Positions 20,680 through 31,590 are shown, numbered from the stretch's first letter. The stretch: DNA of 64,000 nt from Petaurus breviceps papuanus (GCA_028583685.1 JAMXIF010000016.1:592216-656215); one strand, 5' to 3'. Notes: a model not told the origin generated them from the letters alone. Numbers and translations: made by a program.

Positions 20680-20795
20680 TTTTGGAATGTAAATTCCTTG
20701 AGAGTAAAGCACGTTTGATTTATTGGATTAGTATCTTCAGTACTTAGCACAGCACATATGAATATTTAATAAATGCTTATTGATTGATTGATTGG
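20680..20795 (+). repeat. L2 3' end
   Basis: 'ggaatgtaaattccttgagag', 'ttagtatcttcagtacttagc', 'acagcacatatgaatatttaataaatgcttattgattg' with terminal (ATTG)n. Confidence 0.8.
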
Positions 20796-20805
20796 TCTTA
20801 GGTTG

Positions 20806-21195
20806 CTGTTGTTTGTCCTTCATTTTTGAAGAGGACTGATATCACAAGGGTGATGGCTTGACTTAAGCATGAATTAGATTTAAGTGACACAGATCTGAGC
20901 AAAGCCATTGGCTTCACTCTCTATTCCAGGGTCATTGAAGTCCAGTGTCAAGACAAAAATCAAGAAGACTGGTGATGATTCAGGATGTAGTGGATGACCT
21001 TGGTGTCTTCAATATAAGACTAAGCTCTAAACTCTCCACAGCACTTGCTTGAGCCTCCTTCATGGCCTTTGGAATAAATTGTTCTCATCCATACATTCCA
21101 ACTGGGGAAGTTTTCACATGCTTGGCTAAAGAATAGTTAGTAGACTCGGTCAAAACCCGTTCAAAACTTCGAAAATAGCAATGAGGAAGGCCAAG
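20806..21195 (+). repeat. Terminally inverted repeat family, long copy (one arm)
   Basis: Begins 'gctgttgtttgtccttcattt' then 'ttgaagaggactgatatcac', 'agggtgatggcttgactta', 'gatttaagtgacacagatctg', 'ggcttcactctctattcc', 'gggtcattgaagtccag', 'gtggatgaccttggtgtctt', 'gtgttttcacatgcttgg'-like text. The first 170 bp match the copy at 36033-36344 in the opposite orientation. No coding sequence. It may be a non-autonomous transposon; I cannot name the family. Confidence 0.5.
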
Positions 21196-21199
21196 GATT

Positions 21200-21600
21200 C
21201 ACCTTAGCAGATGCTTCATCTATTCAAAGAATCTTTATTATCTTTTATATTCAAGTCATTGTGTTAGGATATGAAGATAAAAATGATAATAGTTCCTGTT
21301 CTTAAAGGAATTGTCATTCTACTGTGGGACATAATGTGAATACAGACAAATAAAAAGAAAGTACATATGAAATAATACCCAGCATTGGCTGGAAATGAAA
21401 TGATCAGAAAGGCCTGGAGCAGGAGGTGGTTCCTAAGCTGTGTCTTGAAGAAAATTAATGGTTCCAAGAAGCAGGAGTGAGGGGACAGTCCATGCTAGGA
21501 AACATGCATACAAACCCACAGAGGTACAGGATGGAAAGTTGAATTCAGTCTAGAGGAAGCTGCTAATACTCTAGCTTGACCAATGTCTCATTAAATTGTG
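21200..21600 (+). repeat. Interspersed repeat family B
   Basis: 'caaagaatctttattatctttt', 'tcaagtcattgtgttaggat', 'tcctgttcttaaaggaattg', 'tcattctactgtgggacat', 'aaggcctggagcaggag', 'gctgtgtcttgaag', 'ggggacagtccatgc'. Confidence 0.55.
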
Positions 21601-22900
21601 GTAGTCTAAGATCTCTATATTTCTTCTCCTCTGTGATGTCAGAAGATGAATCCATGGTTAGAATATATCAATTAAGCTATTAAGTGACCTCACTGTTCTA
21701 GTACTGAAGAAGAGGACATAGAAGAGCAGAGAATGGTTCTTACCTTTACCTCTCCATATTCTGTTTTTGTTAATGAGGAGGTTGGAGATTCCAAGGACAA
21801 AAGGTGCTGATGGAAAAATAAAAAGAAATCTCAACTCAAGAAAAGCGGGTTATGGTCAAGTTAATTTGCTGTAGCAAGGAATGTGGAAATGATTGAGGAA
21901 ATCTAGAAATGCATATGCACATGTGAAAAGCCAACCTTTTTTCAAAGGTTCATTAAATTAAGCATGTTCCTTTATGTGGTGGTCTGCTGCCTGATCAGGA
22001 TTTTCTTTTCTTCTAGACCAAGAAGTGGAGCAGTTGAGAGACAAAAGGTGAGGCCACCCAGATGGTTAATGGGAGATCTGGCATTAGCATGCAACACCCC
22101 CCCCCAAACTCCTTCCCCCCATGGGGGTGGGCCTGGGGTATGAGAACTCCTGGTTTCTGATTTCAGCTGGTGGTGGTTGGCAGGTTTTTTTTGTTGGAAC
22201 CATCTGGGGCTAAAACAACAAAGAACATGTGCAATTGCAAACCTATGTAACTGATCTGAGTAGAACCCACAAATCTGGGAAATTCAAGGACTTTGGCACA
22301 AATGTTGTTTTGTTACATCCCTGGGCCAGGCTGGGTAATTCAGGGGGTTATGAACAGCAAGCAATATTGAGTACTATGTGTTCTGCAATTAGCCTGGTGG
22401 AGTTGGGTTGAGGCCTTTGTGAGACAAGATCCCACCCTGCCCACAACTCTTAAGCAGTTATTTTGTGGCTTCATTACATTCACTGGGGGGCACCCAAGGA
22501 TTCCTTGCTATGCTGCTTTTGAATCAATTTCAGCACTTCACCAGCACGTGTTTTTGTGTTTTCTTGTCTGAGCTACTGTCTATTCTAAACCACACATACT
22601 GGGATAAATAGATCTTAACTCTCTGGCTAGGTATTTCCTGGAGCCATCCTGTATCACTTGTCAAATTGCCTTCCCTCTGAGGTGGATTCAATGAACCATC
22701 CAGTTCTACTTGGAATATGCCAAGGCAGAGGCAGGGATGATCTCCAAGGTTCTAATTAAAGCTTATTTCCAGTATCTCATCTTCATGTCCTAAAGCAAAC
22801 CCACTTCTCTGAATTCCTTCTTTCTCTTAATGGTACCATAATTCACCAGTTACTTAGATTCAAAGCCTTTCAGCCATCTTTGACTCTTCCATTTTCCCTA
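21601..22900. other. No recognised feature
   Basis: 1.3 kb with no repeat landmark I can place, including short poly-C runs near 22096 and 22115. A 60-codon ORF at 22229-22411 has no family signal. One of the largest unassigned blocks in the window. Confidence 0.4.
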
Positions 22901-22904
22901 CTGT

Positions 22905-23075
22905 TTAGTTAATAAACTTCTATGAAATGCTCATTATGTGCTAGGTACTGTGCTAAGCTTTGGGGATGCAAAAAGAGGTAGAAGTCAGCTCCTTGCTCTC
23001 AGGGAGCTCACAATCTAATGGAAGGGACAACAAGCAAACAAATATGTACAAACAAGTTCCATACCAGAAAAATAG
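22905..23075 (+). repeat. Interspersed repeat family B, 5' part
   Basis: 'gttaataaacttctatgaaatgc', 'tcattatgtgctaggtactg', 'tgctaagctttggggatgc', 'tctcagggagctcacaatc', 'taatggaagggacaacaagc'. Well preserved. Confidence 0.65.
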
Positions 23076-23212
23076 GAAGTCACCTCTCTCACATTTATTC
23101 CTTTCTTGCTTCTTGTACTGCCACCACCTGGAGTCAGGCTTTTCACCCCTCTTCACCTCTCTTCTCCTAATTATTTGAGCAGTTCACAATAATTAATCCC
23201 TCTTCTGAAGTC

Positions 23213-23462
23213 TGTTTTGAGTCATTTCAATCATGCCTGACTCTTTGTGACCCCATTTGGGGTTTTCTTGGCACAGATACTGAAGTGGTTTGCCATTTCC
23301 TTCTCCAACTAATCTTACAGATGAGGAAACTGAGGCAGACAAGATTAAGTAACCTGTCCAGCATCACACAGCCGGTAAGTGTCTGAGTCTGGATTTGAAC
23401 TCAGGGAGATGAGTCTTCCTGACTCCAGGCCTGACACTCTATCCACTGAACCACCTTCCTGC
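23213..23462 (-). mobile_element. RTE-tailed SINE, antisense
   Basis: RTE tail first: 'tcatgcctgactctttgtgac', 'cccatttggggttttcttgg', 'gtggtttgccatttccttctcc', then the SINE body 'agatgaggaaactgaggc', 'cctgtccagcatcacacagcc', 'tggatttgaactcagggagat', and the head 'ctctatccactgaaccacctt'. Full length. Confidence 0.85.
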
Positions 23463-23559
23463 ATTATAGTCAGTCTCATGAGTGACACTTATACTGTATC
23501 ATACCATTATTGAACTTGTAACACACCTGTTTACAAGAAGATTATAAGTGACTTGATAG

Positions 23560-24305
23560 TAGGGACTAAATACAGTCAGTTTATTAAAATAATAGAACAT
23601 CTTTTTCCTAAACATCATTGCACTGTACAAAAACCTCAAGTTTATAGAAAAATGGGATTAAGAACACAACAGTCAAAACATTTTGTCAATGGTGCACAAA
23701 TATAGGAACCTAACAAAAATGGTAGCATGTTTTCAAACATGTTAAATGGTTAAGAAACATATAAATACTAAAGTTAAAGGTGGCTGTGTCTGTAGCCTTG
23801 GGCTGCTGCTCAGCCTGCCCCTTGGTTCCTGAGGAACCTGAGCTAGAAAAGTTGATGGCTACAGCTGAGAGATCTCAGAAGGCCTCAGTGGGGGATGGCA
23901 CGAAGCCAGGTCCAAGAACATTGTTGAAGGTGGAGTTAGTGGGGTGTGTGGGTGCAAGTCAGCCTTCCTTTGCTTAGAGTTCCTACTGCACCATAATATA
24001 TACACTGTGGTATTTTACCTTGACAAATAGCTGAAGTTTTCTTGTGGGAGTAGATGTCTGAAGAGTTGCAGTTTGTGTGTTATTGTGAAATGGTGAGGTT
24101 TTCTGGATTCTTGATGTTTCTGGAGGAAGAATTTGTGCATGAATAAATCCCCGATTTATATTATGTTCTAATTGTTTCCTAATACATTGATCTTTTTAGA
24201 ACAAATTCCCGTTTTCAAAATAAGCATTATAAGCTGAATTGAATTTATTATACTCTCGTATCAACAGCATCTATTACAGTATAGCTCTTTAGTTACGTGG
24301 TGGTA
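23560..24305 (-). pseudogene. Possible broken retrocopy, 3' part of an unknown mRNA
   Basis: Read on the minus strand, a 96-codon stretch from an ATG at 24268-24270 to a stop at 23983-23985 stays in one frame with a single internal stop (24196-24198). It includes ILPPETSRIQKTSPF, NTQTATLQTSTPTRK and LQLFVKVKYH, which look like protein rather than random translation. A 3'-UTR-like segment follows, ending with a poly-A signal (AATAAA, complement of about 23580-23586). No splice acceptor is evident, so a retrocopy is more likely than a live terminal exon. No poly-A tail or target duplication is visible, which weakens this reading. I do not recognise the parent gene. Confidence 0.3.
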
Positions 24306-24309
24306 GCAA

Positions 24310-24440
24310 GTCAATTTGCTAGAAATCTATTAAGTGCCTATTGTGTACATGGAAACTTGTTAGTTGTTGAGAATATGAAGATAAAGACAAAAGGGCCCCT
24401 GCCCTCAAGAAGCTTATGTTTTACTGAGGGAACACAGTAC
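24310..24440 (+). repeat. Interspersed repeat family B, 5' part
   Basis: 'tctattaagtgcctattgtg', 'tagttgttgagaatatgaag', 'gcccctgccctcaagaagctt', 'atgttttactgaggg'. Confidence 0.65.
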
Positions 24441-24444
24441 ATGA

Positions 24445-24675
24445 TTGTAGAATCATAAATCTCCTGTGCAAAGTGACCTCAGAGGTCATCTCAGCCAATG
24501 CTCTCATTTTACACATGAGAAAATAGGTACGTGGACAAAGAATTACATTTAAAAAACATCTCATGGGTATGTTAAGTGACTTGCCCAAGGTGACATAGAC
24601 AGAAAGAACCAGAGAGAGAATTTGAACTCAGGTTTTCTGACTCCAGAACTAACACTCTTTCCAGTGTAACTTCCC
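24445..24675 (-). repeat. MIR/THER-type SINE
   Basis: 'gtagaatcataaatctcctg', 'aagtgacctcagaggtcatc', 'cattttacacatgagaaaat', 'gtgacttgcccaaggtgacat', 'tttgaactcaggttttctgac'. Antisense. Confidence 0.8.
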
Positions 24676-24899
24676 ACTTAATAACTGTTTGTCGAATGAG
24701 TGCATGAAATCCCTTACCTTGATTGGGTACTGGCGTAGGTAGGTAAGGAGAAAAGATGGAAGGAAGGGAAGAATTTAGGACATGGAATGTCGGAGACCTC
24801 CCTAAAACCTACCAGGAAATTGAAAGTGAGCTTAGTAGGTTTTCAGCTCCTAGAAAATCTTTTTCCTGGCTCTCATGCAGCTGAAATACAGTCACTTTA

Positions 24900-25085
24900 G
24901 CTGTGAAGAGGCAGTATAGCACAATGGAAAAAGTTCTTGACTTGGAGTCCGAAAATCTGAATTTGAATCCCTACCTCTTTTATTTATTACCCAGATGACA
25001 CCGAGTAAGTCATTTAACTTCTTGAAGTTCCATTTCCTCATTTCCTCTGCAGCCCTTTTCACCTCGAAACTTAGGATCCTATGAT
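24900..25085 (+). repeat. MIR/THER-type SINE
   Basis: 'gaggcagtatagcacaatgg', 'aaaaagttcttgacttggag', 'gaatttgaatccctacctc', 'gagtaagtcatttaacttc', 'acttaggatcctatgatgc'. Sense orientation. Confidence 0.7.
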
Positions 25086-25307
25086 GCTTCAAGTACACTT
25101 TGTTTCCAGACACCTCTGAAAATACTGAAATGGGGATTAGTGTGGGAGTTGAAGATAGAAAGGAAGTTCTCACCTGGGTGATTTGGGATAGTATGTCATT
25201 GACTTCTTTCAAGATGGCAAGGGAAGATTGGACTATGTACATAGTTATGATAATCAAAAGGCATTATGGGAATGAATAAAGTTATTTGATCTTTCAAAGA
25301 CCTTTAA

Positions 25308-25660
25308 TCAATCAAGAAGCATTATTAAACATTTACTATATGAGAGGCAACATGGTGTAGTGGATGGAGAAAGCAGTAGGGAAACTGAAAAGTAGGAAAA
25401 CAAAGTTTCAAATATTGCCCCTGACATAGACTGGTTATGTGACCCTAACCTGAAGGCCCTAGGCAACTCTCTGCAAGCTGTAGAAAAGGTGCCCACCTAT
25501 ATTAGATAGTAGGAGCTCCCTATAAAAAACAAAATCACATATCCATCCTTCATCCCCTATAGATACCTGGTCAAGTGTTAGGTGCCAATGATACAAACAC
25601 AAAAAATAGAAAAAGAAACTCAAGGAATTTATAGTCTATCAAAACCAAAGAACAGCTCTG
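25308..25660 (+). repeat. Family B pieces around a MIR/THER-type SINE
   Basis: Family B begins at 25310 ('caagaagcattattaaacattt'), is interrupted by a sense SINE (25346-25500: 'aggcaacatggtgtagtggatgg', 'gttatgtgaccctaacc'), and resumes at 25545 ('gtgttaggtgccaatgatac', 'ctcaaggaatttatagtctatc'). From 25660 to 26040 I recognise nothing. Confidence 0.5.
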
Positions 25661-26044
25661 GACATTGTTTATCAGTGTCTAAAGCTCTTCTCAGATTGTG
25701 AAGTATAGTCAAGGATCTTGAAATTTGGTTAAGCCAGTTTTCAATAGCAAATTTAAGACTTTTCTTTGACATTACATGCTTCACTGAACTCTTCCCAAAC
25801 CAAACTCAAGTTTTACCAAGTTGCATCAGACGTTAAACACTCACCTCAATGTTTTCCAATGGAGAGTTAGGCAGTCCAAGAACCCTGCCCTGCTATTAGG
25901 AAATGGTGTCAACACTTAACTTCCTTTAATAAATTTAACTAGGCTGCAAAATCAATTAAGGTCTCTTTCCTGGGGAAGGCAAGGGAAACCATAGAATCAT
26001 AATAGAGAATTCTAGTCCCTTAGGGTCTTATCATTTCTTCTTTG

Positions 26045-26375
26045 TCATCAACTAATCATTTGATCAATAAAAAAGTATTTATTGAGCACCTACCATGTAC
26101 AAAGAATAAAACAGTATCTGCCCTCAAGGAACTTATACTCTTTTTGGGGAAACAATATGTACATAAATGATTCTATGTATACACCATATACAAAATAAAT
26201 ACAGGTTCCTTTTGGGGGTGAGGGCAATACCAGTTGGTGGATGGAAGGATAAGGAAGGTCTTCTGGTAGAAAGAAGTGAGTCTTGGTCAAATCTAGAAGG
26301 AAGTAAGGGATTCAAAGAGGTAGAAGGTGAGAAGGGACTGAATTTCTGGCATAGGGGTCATACCCAAGAGTGACT
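26045..26375 (+). repeat. Interspersed repeat family B
   Basis: 'tcaataaaaaagtatttattg', 'agcacctaccatgtac', 'ctgccctcaaggaacttatac', 'ggaaggataaggaaggtctt', 'gagtcttggtcaaatctagaagg', 'agggactgaatttctggcat'. Confidence 0.65.
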
Positions 26376-26504
26376 AGGCACATACATTTCACCAGAAAGA
26401 GATAAGCTTTCTTTCTGTAAAGAGAGTCTGATAGGATATGGAAGAAAAAAAGAAAGAAATGTCCATATCTCCTACTTTATTCTTTGCTTGTATGTAGCCC
26501 CTCC

Positions 26505-26715
26505 CTCCAATAATAACTATTCATATTTTCAAAGTGCTTTGAGATTTGAGAAGTACTTCCCCTACAACAAACCTGTGAGATGAGTTTTACACATTTTACA
26601 CACAGGGAAATGTACTCAGGAAGGTAAAATGATTGACCTAGAATCACAAAGCAAGCAAAGGTAGAGTCAGGCTTTAAGCCAGGTCTCCTGATTTCAGATC
26701 TGGCACTCTTATCAC
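26505..26715 (-). repeat. MIR-type CORE SINE
   Basis: 'aataataactattcatattttc', 'aaagtgctttgagatttgag', 'cctgtgagatgagttttacac', 'cagggaaatgtactcagg', 'gaatcacaaagcaagc', 'aagccaggtctcctgatttc'. Antisense. Confidence 0.75.
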
Positions 26716-27004
26716 TTCATATTCAGTCTGTCCTTTTTTACCTCTAAGTTTTGGGCCAGAATGAGGAAGAGGAAAAGAAGGAAGAAGGACAAGGATGATT
26801 GTACTAAGAACAGTCCAGAGATAGGTTTCAAGTAAGATGTCCATATTTCTAATAAGTATGATGGAACATATTCAAAGGTCAGTCTCTTCCTTGTCCATAC
26901 TGACATGATTTTTTTCCACTGGAAATATCATGAAAAAAGCATTATCATCTTCAACATTATTTTATACAAAACAGTTTTGAAACTAGAAGATTAGTTTGAC
27001 ACAC

Positions 27005-28248
27005 TGTAAAGCCAAGCATGAACAGCTTTCCAGAGGACTGTTGCTGTGAACAGCTTTCAAGGTACTGATTACATAGTATAGTGAACACTCTACTTATACA
27101 ATAATGAATCAAAAAACATTTACAGTAAACCAAAGTACAGCATTCACAATAGCTTATCACAGAAAAATAGCCACAGTGGCCACAAAGTTTTGAACAAAGA
27201 ACAATCATTTAGTAACTCAATCATTTAATCATTCAATTATACTTAAGGAGGTTTGTCTCCTTAAGGGATACAAAGTACAATAGTTAAAATTCTCCACTCA
27301 CAGGGCACACTTAGTTACAAATCAATTACTATTTAATCATCATTTACTATTCAATCATCAGAAAATACACAAGCCCTCCACCCCTAGGGCACTAGTAAAT
27401 TACAAGTTCTCATTCAGTACACAGTATCCAAGTAAAGTCTTCTTTTAAACTTAACTCAGTGTGATCTCTCAGAGTCCCTGGATCCCCTTCCTTGGTCCCA
27501 GATCCTACCTGGATTCACCAAACTGTCACCTGGGTTTAAAGGCAGACAGCTCCCAGGTCCTTGTCCAGCTCTCCACACACTTCCTGTTCTGCACTAAAGC
27601 TCACAGTGTCCAGTCCACCTTAAATCCTAAAACAGTCTCTGTTCCCAGGAAGACAAGGCTTAACAAAGCCACACACAGGTTTATACAAAGTACCAACATC
27701 ACAGTCATGCTTCCTCAGTCTTCAGCAGTTCCGGCTGGCCCTCGGACTCAGCAGAAGTTTCATCTGGTTCCCTGAATCAAAATCACTTCATCTAGGTTCT
27801 TCAAATAAAAATCATTCTCTCGGGGCGGCCAGGTAGCACAGTGAGTAAGAGCACCGGCTCCAGTGTCGGGATGATCTGGGGATCGAATCTGGGCTGACAC
27901 TTGGCACCCACCCAGAAATAACTGGCCATGTAACCTTTAGCAAATTACTTAACCCTGACTGCTTTAAAAAAAATCATTCTCTCCAGCCTGTGGGGCCTTT
28001 CCTCTTCAGCATCCCTCGTGGCAGCAGCGTCTGCCTCCACAAAGCTTGCTCCAAGAAGATCTGACTCTCACTCTCTGGGGCTTTTCCTTATATACAGTAT
28101 TGCTTCTCCCTTTTCAGCCCCTTCCTGTTATGTCAGCAACAGGAGTTCATATATTCTGTTTCTTTAACAGAGGCTTAATTAGAACTAGGTGCTAAGTACC
28201 TCTTAGCTTTCCAATACAAAGGGATCTTTAAATTTCATTACCATTACA
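27005..28248 (-). mobile_element. Solo LTR of an endogenous retrovirus, family 1, reverse
   Basis: Same family as 18403-19528 but reversed. Its ends are TGTAAAGC (27005) and CCATTACA (28248), flanked by a perfect 5-bp duplication CACAC at 27000-27004 and 28249-28253. In LTR orientation it carries a TATA-like TGTATATAAGG just upstream of 'aaaagccccagagag', the expected U3 promoter position. About 1.1 kb of LTR plus a SINE at 27822-27968. A solo fossil with no viral genes attached. Confidence 0.88.
27822..27968 (+). mobile_element. tRNA-derived SINE type 2, monomer, nested in the LTR
   Basis: 'ggggcggccaggtagcacag', 'tgagtaagagcaccggctcc', 'gggatcgaatctgggctga', 'cacccacccagaaataactgg', 'gcaaattacttaaccctg'. 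A 15-bp duplication AAAAATCATTCTCTC lies at 27807-27821 and 27969-27983. It postdates the LTR. Confidence 0.92.
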
Positions 28249-28469
28249 CACACCTAGAAAAAGGTCACTATGCAAATAGAAAATAGATATCTGTGCAAAT
28301 AGACAGAAAAATTCCTATACATTGTGGATCATCCTGTGAAGTACCAGTATCACTTAGAATTCACAGGTCCAGGTGGGGTTCAAGGAATCTTTGATAGAAC
28401 TAGCTCAGGACGTCTGAGCCTGGATTGTGTGCTGCTAACTTTCTTCTGTTTCTAATTTACACCTGAAAA

Positions 28470-29530
28470 ATTATAGACTCTAAGAAGTCATCTCAGAGGA
28501 TGTTTAATTCATCCTATCCCTGAATAGGAGTCCTTGACAAGTCTTCATTCAACTTCCACAGAAACATCTTTAGGAATGGGTAATGCACTTATTTATCAAG
28601 GCACTCAATCCCACTCTGGGATGGCTCTAATTTTTACCTTCCCTTATTACAGTGGACCAAAAATCCATATACTTAAAATATACGCTCATTACTCTTAAGT
28701 TCTACCTTCTGGGGCCAGACCTGACCAGTTTAATCCTTCTTTCAAATACTTAGAGGAAACTATCAGATCTCCTTCAAGTGTTTTCTTCTTCAAGCTAAAC
28801 ATCTTAAGTTATTTCGATGTATACCCTTAATGGGATAGTTTTGATTCCCTTCACTGTCCTGTTTGCCCTCCTCTGTTTGCTTTCCAGTTTGCCAATGTCC
28901 TTCCTAAAATGTGGTGATCAGGTTCTGACACAATACTCCAGATGCATCATAAAAGGGAAGAATAGAGAGGACAATAATTTCCCTTGTTCTGAGCATCAAA
29001 CATCTTTCAAGAAAACCCAACCCAATATCAGTTTTTCAACAGCCATATCACACTGCAATATTGATCTTGTAATTCATTCATTCTCCTCCATCCCCTTCCC
29101 CCCACCCCAGTTTTTTTTTGACAAAAAATGTCATCTACTCCTAGCTTGTCCTTCCAATACTCGTGATGCTGACTTTTTGAATCCATGTGAGATACTATAT
29201 TTACCTCTATTAAATTGCCAGCTAGTAGATTTCAGCTCATTGTTCTAACCTATCAAGATATTTTCAGATGCTGATTTTGTCCTCTGATCTTTTATCTATC
29301 CCTCCTTTTATCTATCTTCTCATATGAAATTGATACTTGTGCCATTTAAAACTTCATCGAACTTGCTGAAAATGTTTTTTTTAATAGAATAGAGCCAAGA
29401 ATAGATTCCTGAGATATCTGCTAGAGTAAGATGAGAATATATCAACTTCCCTCCAGGTTGAATTTTTGATCTATCAATTATCTCTCTTTGAGGCTTGATG
29501 TTCTATCGGTTCTGAATTTATCTATCTAGG
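28470..29530 (+). repeat. CR1/L3-like LINE, long noncoding fragment
   Basis: Landmarks in consensus order: 'gtcctaagaagtcatctcag'-like start, 'ccactctgggatggctctaat', 'agttctaccttctggggcc', 'aggaaactatcagatctcc', 'ttcttcaagctaaacatc', 'ttcccttcactgtcctgtttgccctcctctg', 'gtccttcctaaaatgtggtg', 'acaatactccagatgc', 'agagccaagaatagattcctgagatatctgctagag'. The 143-codon ORF at 28817-29248 lies inside it and is not a host gene. The family name is from memory. Confidence 0.6.
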
Positions 29531-29534
29531 CCAC

Positions 29535-29675
29535 ATCTTTTCATCTTGCCCATTAGACCTTGGACTCCTTGAAAGTAGGAACTGGTATTTGTCTTTCTTG
29601 TTTCCCCCCAGCACTTAGCACAGGGCTTGGCACATAGTGGGTTCTTTTTAAATGCTAAATTGATTGACTTTGACA
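29535..29675 (+). repeat. L2 3' end
   Basis: 'cttgcccattagaccttgga', 'ctccttgaaagtaggaactgg', 'ttgtttccccccagcacttagc', 'acagggcttggcacatagtggg' then 'aaatgctaaattgattgac'. Confidence 0.8.
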
Positions 29676-29724
29676 TAAGTATAATCAAAATCCAGGTATA
29701 CTCTGTCTATAGTATTTCCTTACT

Positions 29725-30185
29725 TTTGAGTAGAGGAAGAAAGGTTCAGTGGAAGGATTACTGGTCCCAGAATCAGGAGAGACCTAGTTATAAACCCCTG
29801 TTCCAAGACTACTAGTGTTGAGACTGTCAGAGTTATCCTTCCTCTCTGAATCTAATTCCTCATCCATAAAATAGGGATAAGAATACTTCTTATGCCTAAC
29901 TGTAAGGATTGTTTGGAGGAAAATGCTTTTCAGTAATAATAATAATAATAGCTTTTATATTGTGCTTTAAGGTTTTCAAAGCCTTATTCAAATATTATCT
30001 CATTTTTATCCTCCTGACAACTCTGGGAGGTAGGTGTTATTATTATCCTCACTTTACAGATGAAATAACTGAGGCAGATGGAGGGTGACTTACTCAGAGT
30101 CACACAGATAGTAAGTTTCTAAGGCTGGATTTGTACTCAGGTCTTCTTGACTCCAAATCCAGCTCTCTAGTCATTGTTTAACCCG
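29725..30185. repeat. Two MIR-type SINEs joined tail to tail
   Basis: A sense MIR (29730-29935: 'gttcagtggaaggattactgg', 'cctcatccataaaatagggat', 'ctgtaaggattgtttggagg') meets an antisense MIR (29936-30185: (AAT)n, 'gtgctttaaggttttcaaagcc', 'aactctgggaggtaggtgtt', 'tttgtactcaggtcttcttg') through a shared (AAT)n. The two form a loose inverted pair. Confidence 0.7.
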
Positions 30186-30258
30186 CTAGCTTGAAGTGAC
30201 ATGCAAATATGAGTTTTTGTTATCAGTCCATTAATTCTATCAAAAAATAAATATAAGG

Positions 30259-30560
30259 GCTCGGCCAGGTAGCACAGCGAGTAAGAGCACCGGCTCCAGT
30301 GTCAGGACGACCTAGAGATCGAATCCCGGGCTCAGACACTTAGCACCCACCCAGAAACACCTGGCCATGTAACCTCGAGCAAGTTACTTAACCCCAATTG
30401 CTTAGGGGCAGCCAGGTGGCTCAGCGAGTAAGAGCACCGGCTCCAGTGTCGGGATGACCTGGATCAAATCCAGGCTCAGATACTCAGCACCACACCCAGA
30501 AATAACTGGCCGTGTAACCTTGAGCAAGTTACTTAACCCCGATTGCTTTAAAAAAAAATG
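30259..30560 (+). mobile_element. Dimeric tRNA-derived SINE type 2
   Basis: The left unit (30259-30404) starts 'ggccaggtagcacagcgag' and has 'gagatcgaatcccgggctc' and 'cacccagaaacacctggcc'. It ends 'ccccaattgcttag' without poly-A and joins directly to a right unit (30405-30558) starting 'gggcagccaggtggctcag', with 'cacacccagaaataactgg' and a terminal 'gctttaaaaaaaa'. A single duplication AATATAAGG (30250-30258, 30561-30569) encloses both units, so they moved together as one dimer. Confidence 0.88.
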
Positions 30561-30569
30561 AATATAAGG

Positions 30570-30950
30570 TTAGTTTATTATGACTTTTCTTAAAAAAAGG
30601 TTTCATGGAAACCTTTGTTTTTATGTCACGTTAGTGTCTTCAAATTACCATTCTTTTGCTACCTTCTTTTGTATCGGTCCTTGCAACAAAGAAAAATGTT
30701 TAGACAGAACTGGCTTGCAAAGCTTCTGTTGATGTTGGTTCCTTCCTGTTGGTTCCTCTAGGAAGAGGAGCAAAGTATGTTTCATCTCTTTTCCAGGACC
30801 AAGATTGATCATGGCTTGTTCTTGAAGAAATCATTTTAGCTTATTATTCACAATATCCTCTGCTTTATCTCCTAAATGTTCACAAACCATGTATTTAAAT
30901 AATAATTTTACCATTTCTTTATTTTAAAATCCATTCTTTTATTCATCTAC
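30570..30950. other. No recognised feature
   Basis: AT-rich DNA with no assignable repeat. Confidence 0.4.
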
Positions 30951-30954
30951 CCAT

Positions 30955-31590
30955 TTATTTATTTGCTTATTTATATGCCTCCAATTACCTCCCCACCCCT
31001 ACCATTGAGCAAGTTTTTAAAAAGATAAAAACCAGACCCAATAAAAAAATCTCTCAGAATGTGACCTCATAGCCTGACAAAATAATTACTGACATTGGCC
31101 ATACTGGAAAATGTATGTCTCTACATTTTAAATTCATCAGTTCTATGTCCAGAGGTGAGTGGCATGGTATTCCATCACTCTTTTGGATTTGAGGTTTGCT
31201 ATTATGTTGCTCAGGTTTCCAAAGCCTTTCAAAGTTATTTTTCTCCTAGTTCTGTTCACTTTGTTCTCTTTTGAGTCATAGAAGCTTTCCTAGTTTTCTC
31301 TGAAACTATTCCATCATTTCTTATGACACAATAATAATCCATTACATTCCTATACCACAATTTGTCTAACCATTCCCAAATAAATAGGAAAGCCCCTTAG
31401 TTTCTGATTTTGTGTTACCACAATATATACTATATACGCTATAACTATTTTTGTATCTATAGATCTTTTTCCTCTTTCTTTGGTTTCTTTGGAGTATGAG
31501 TCTAGTAGTGGTGAAAACTATATCAAAAAGCATGTATATTTCAGTAACTTTTTAGACATAGTTCCAGCTTGCTTTCCAGAATGACTGGAG
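30955..31590 (-). mobile_element. L1 3' region, antisense
   Basis: Landmarks: 'cattggccatactggaaaatg', 'ctcaggtttccaaagcctttc', 'ctcctagttctgttcactttg', 'catcatttcttatgacacaat', 'cctataccacaatttgtctaacc', 'gagtctagtagtggtga', 'acatagttccagcttgctttccagaatg'. Best preserved of the three antisense L1 3' fragments. It ends abruptly at the RTE piece that follows. Confidence 0.7.

Noticed and set aside
28817-29248. 143-codon plus ORF
   Set aside because: Lies entirely within a CR1/L3-like noncoding repeat fragment.
30259-30330. tRNA gene-like A and B boxes in the SINEs
   Set aside because: The segments belong to SINE heads with degenerate boxes and no tRNA cloverleaf or acceptor stem; they are promoters of SINEs, not tRNA genes.
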